From: Aminobacterium sp. MB27-C1
Lineage (GTDB): Bacteria > Synergistota > Synergistia > Synergistales > Aminobacteriaceae
NCBI RefSeq assembly: GCF_030908405.1
Contig: NZ_CP133089.1
Span: 806,001 to 870,000, forward strand
Length of the DNA: 64,000 nucleotides
Direction: 5' to 3'
The translations under genes and the position numbers were made by a program. Below the pieces are notes generated by a model. It worked only from the letters and a program-made list of their open reading frames with translations, ran no database searches and was not told the DNA's origin. This document shows, one piece after another, positions 63,254 through 64,000 of the stretch. The stretch's first letter is position 1. Every line of letters begins with the position of its first letter.

Positions 63254-64000
63254 TTACCATGCTATTTTATTTTTCCCTGCATTTTTAGCGTCGTAAAGCA
63301 GCATGTCTGCTCTGTGAATAAGAGATTGTAACGTATCTCCTTTTTGGAGGAATGTTATTCCTCCACTAATGGAGATGGTTTTATCTTTTTCAGCTATATT
63401 CTGTAATATTTTTTCTCTAAATCGCTCTGCTGCCTTTACGGCGTTGCCTAACGGTGTTTCCGGAAAAATAACTAAAAATTCATCGCCTCCATATCTTCCC
63501 AAGAGGTCAGTTTCCCTGAATGTTTGTTTCATTGTTTCCGTCGCTTTTATGATTATTCGGTCTCCTTCCTGGTGTCCGAATGTGTCGTTTATATTTTTGA
63601 AGCCATCCATGTCAAATATTCCCACAGATAAAGGTGTTTTATAGCGATTAGCTCGTCGTATTTCTTCTTCCAACCTTCTACAAATATGTTTATGGTTAAA
63701 AAGATCTGTCATTCCATCTTTAATAGACAGATTTTTGAGTGTCTGAATTTGTTTGTCGATAATTTTCTTATTCATAAAGGTTTTGGTTTTCATTTGATAG
63801 GTCAACCTGGAAATGACAAGAGCCAAAACCAACGCAGCGAAAGAATTAAAAATATGATTTCGCGCAATAACGGGGTTATGCTGAAATTTAGGAAGAAAAG
63901 TGACGAAAATCCATTGAGCTGCACTAAAGATAGCAATCATATGAGGAAATGGGATATAAAAAAAGGACGCAATGCAGAAAAGAACAATTACATATACTGT
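63254..64000 (-). CDS. GGDEF diguanylate cyclase, membrane-anchored (5' partial)
   Basis: The frame is open to the window edge, so the start lies beyond 64000; at least 248 residues are seen. Two hydrophobic segments precede a GGDEF domain with signatures FDMDGFKNINDTFGHQEGD, the intact GRYGGDEFLVIF active site and ADMLLYDAKNAGKN. It should make cyclic di-GMP. No RxxD inhibitory site is obvious just upstream of GGDEF (sequence ETDLLGRYGGDEF). An internal Met at 63940 is not the true start. Confidence 0.88.
   Translation of the reverse strand, partial: TVYVIVLFCIASFFYIPFPHMIAIFSAAQWIFVTFLPKFQHNPVIARNHIFNSFAALVLALVISRLTYQMKTKTFMNKKIIDKQIQTLKNLSIKDGMTDLFNHKHICRRLEEEIRRANRYKTPLSVGIFDMDGFKNINDTFGHQEGDRIIIKATETMKQTFRETDLLGRYGGDEFLVIFPETPLGNAVKAAERFREKILQNIAEKDKTISISGGITFLQKGDTLQSLIHRADMLLYDAKNAGKNKIAW

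Overview
The window looks like a chromosomal segment of an anaerobic, diderm, amino-acid-fermenting bacterium, most likely a member of the Synergistota close to Aminobacterium. This is an inference from gene content: a group 4 membrane-bound [NiFe]-hydrogenase, a selenocysteine-containing GrdB-type reductase subunit, an arginine deiminase, two M20 amidohydrolases, an M18 aminopeptidase, rubrerythrin, and an autotransporter that implies an outer membrane. No rRNA or marker gene in the window settles the species.

Layout. 0-3.4 kb: 3' half of an Mbh-type hydrogenase operon (NuoC-like, large subunit, NuoH-like, and an unusual four-cluster ferredoxin subunit). 3.5-10.4 kb: housekeeping genes (gltX, CBS-type inorganic pyrophosphatase, polA, a SurA/PpiD-like foldase). 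10.4-12.2 kb: AT-rich stretch between tRNA-Ser(GCU) and tRNA-Arg(ACG), with a cyclase-like gene and two gene remnants. 12.4-17.1 kb: methyltransferase, nicotinamidase, and a leftward iron block (feoB, feoA with a Cys-rich tail, a second feoA, and a DtxR-FeoA regulator that seems to use an AUA start).

17.3-26.3 kb: amino-acid reductase region. It holds a TSUP transporter, an ornithine-cyclodeaminase-family dehydrogenase, a DauR/YheO-like regulator, a two-component system, GrdE-like and GrdB-like (Sec) component B subunits, a 49-residue membrane peptide missed by simple ORF calling, and a sodium:solute symporter. A chemoreceptor follows. 28.8-41.9 kb: catabolic and peptidase genes (YkuK-like, M20, split UxaA/SuyAB-type lyase, glycerate 2-kinase, M18), a CoA-disulfide-reductase/tautomerase/ArsA cluster, a tandem nitrilase with a dead second half, tadA and rubrerythrin.

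42-48 kb: two neighbouring operons, each preceded by a promoter, a short leader peptide and a strong intrinsic terminator. The first leader carries Cys-Phe-Phe-Tyr-Tyr-Trp-Phe and precedes a permease and an aminotransferase. The second is rich in Ile/Leu/Val and precedes a lactate-permease-family transporter and a LarA-type nickel racemase. Both look like classical ribosome-mediated attenuators. The second pairing, branched-chain amino-acid sensing with 2-hydroxyacid uptake and racemisation, is to my knowledge not a standard textbook association.

48-54.6 kb: FapA-like protein, arginine deiminase, an M20 amidohydrolase with a DUF3100 transporter, a universal stress protein and a cupin. 54.7-62.5 kb: after tRNA-Ser(GGA) comes an accessory region with a mosaic autotransporter and a compact AT-rich block of KAP NTPase, SIR2-like protein and HerA-like ATPase, probably anti-phage. 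62.7-64 kb: a CarD-like regulator and a GGDEF protein that runs off the window.
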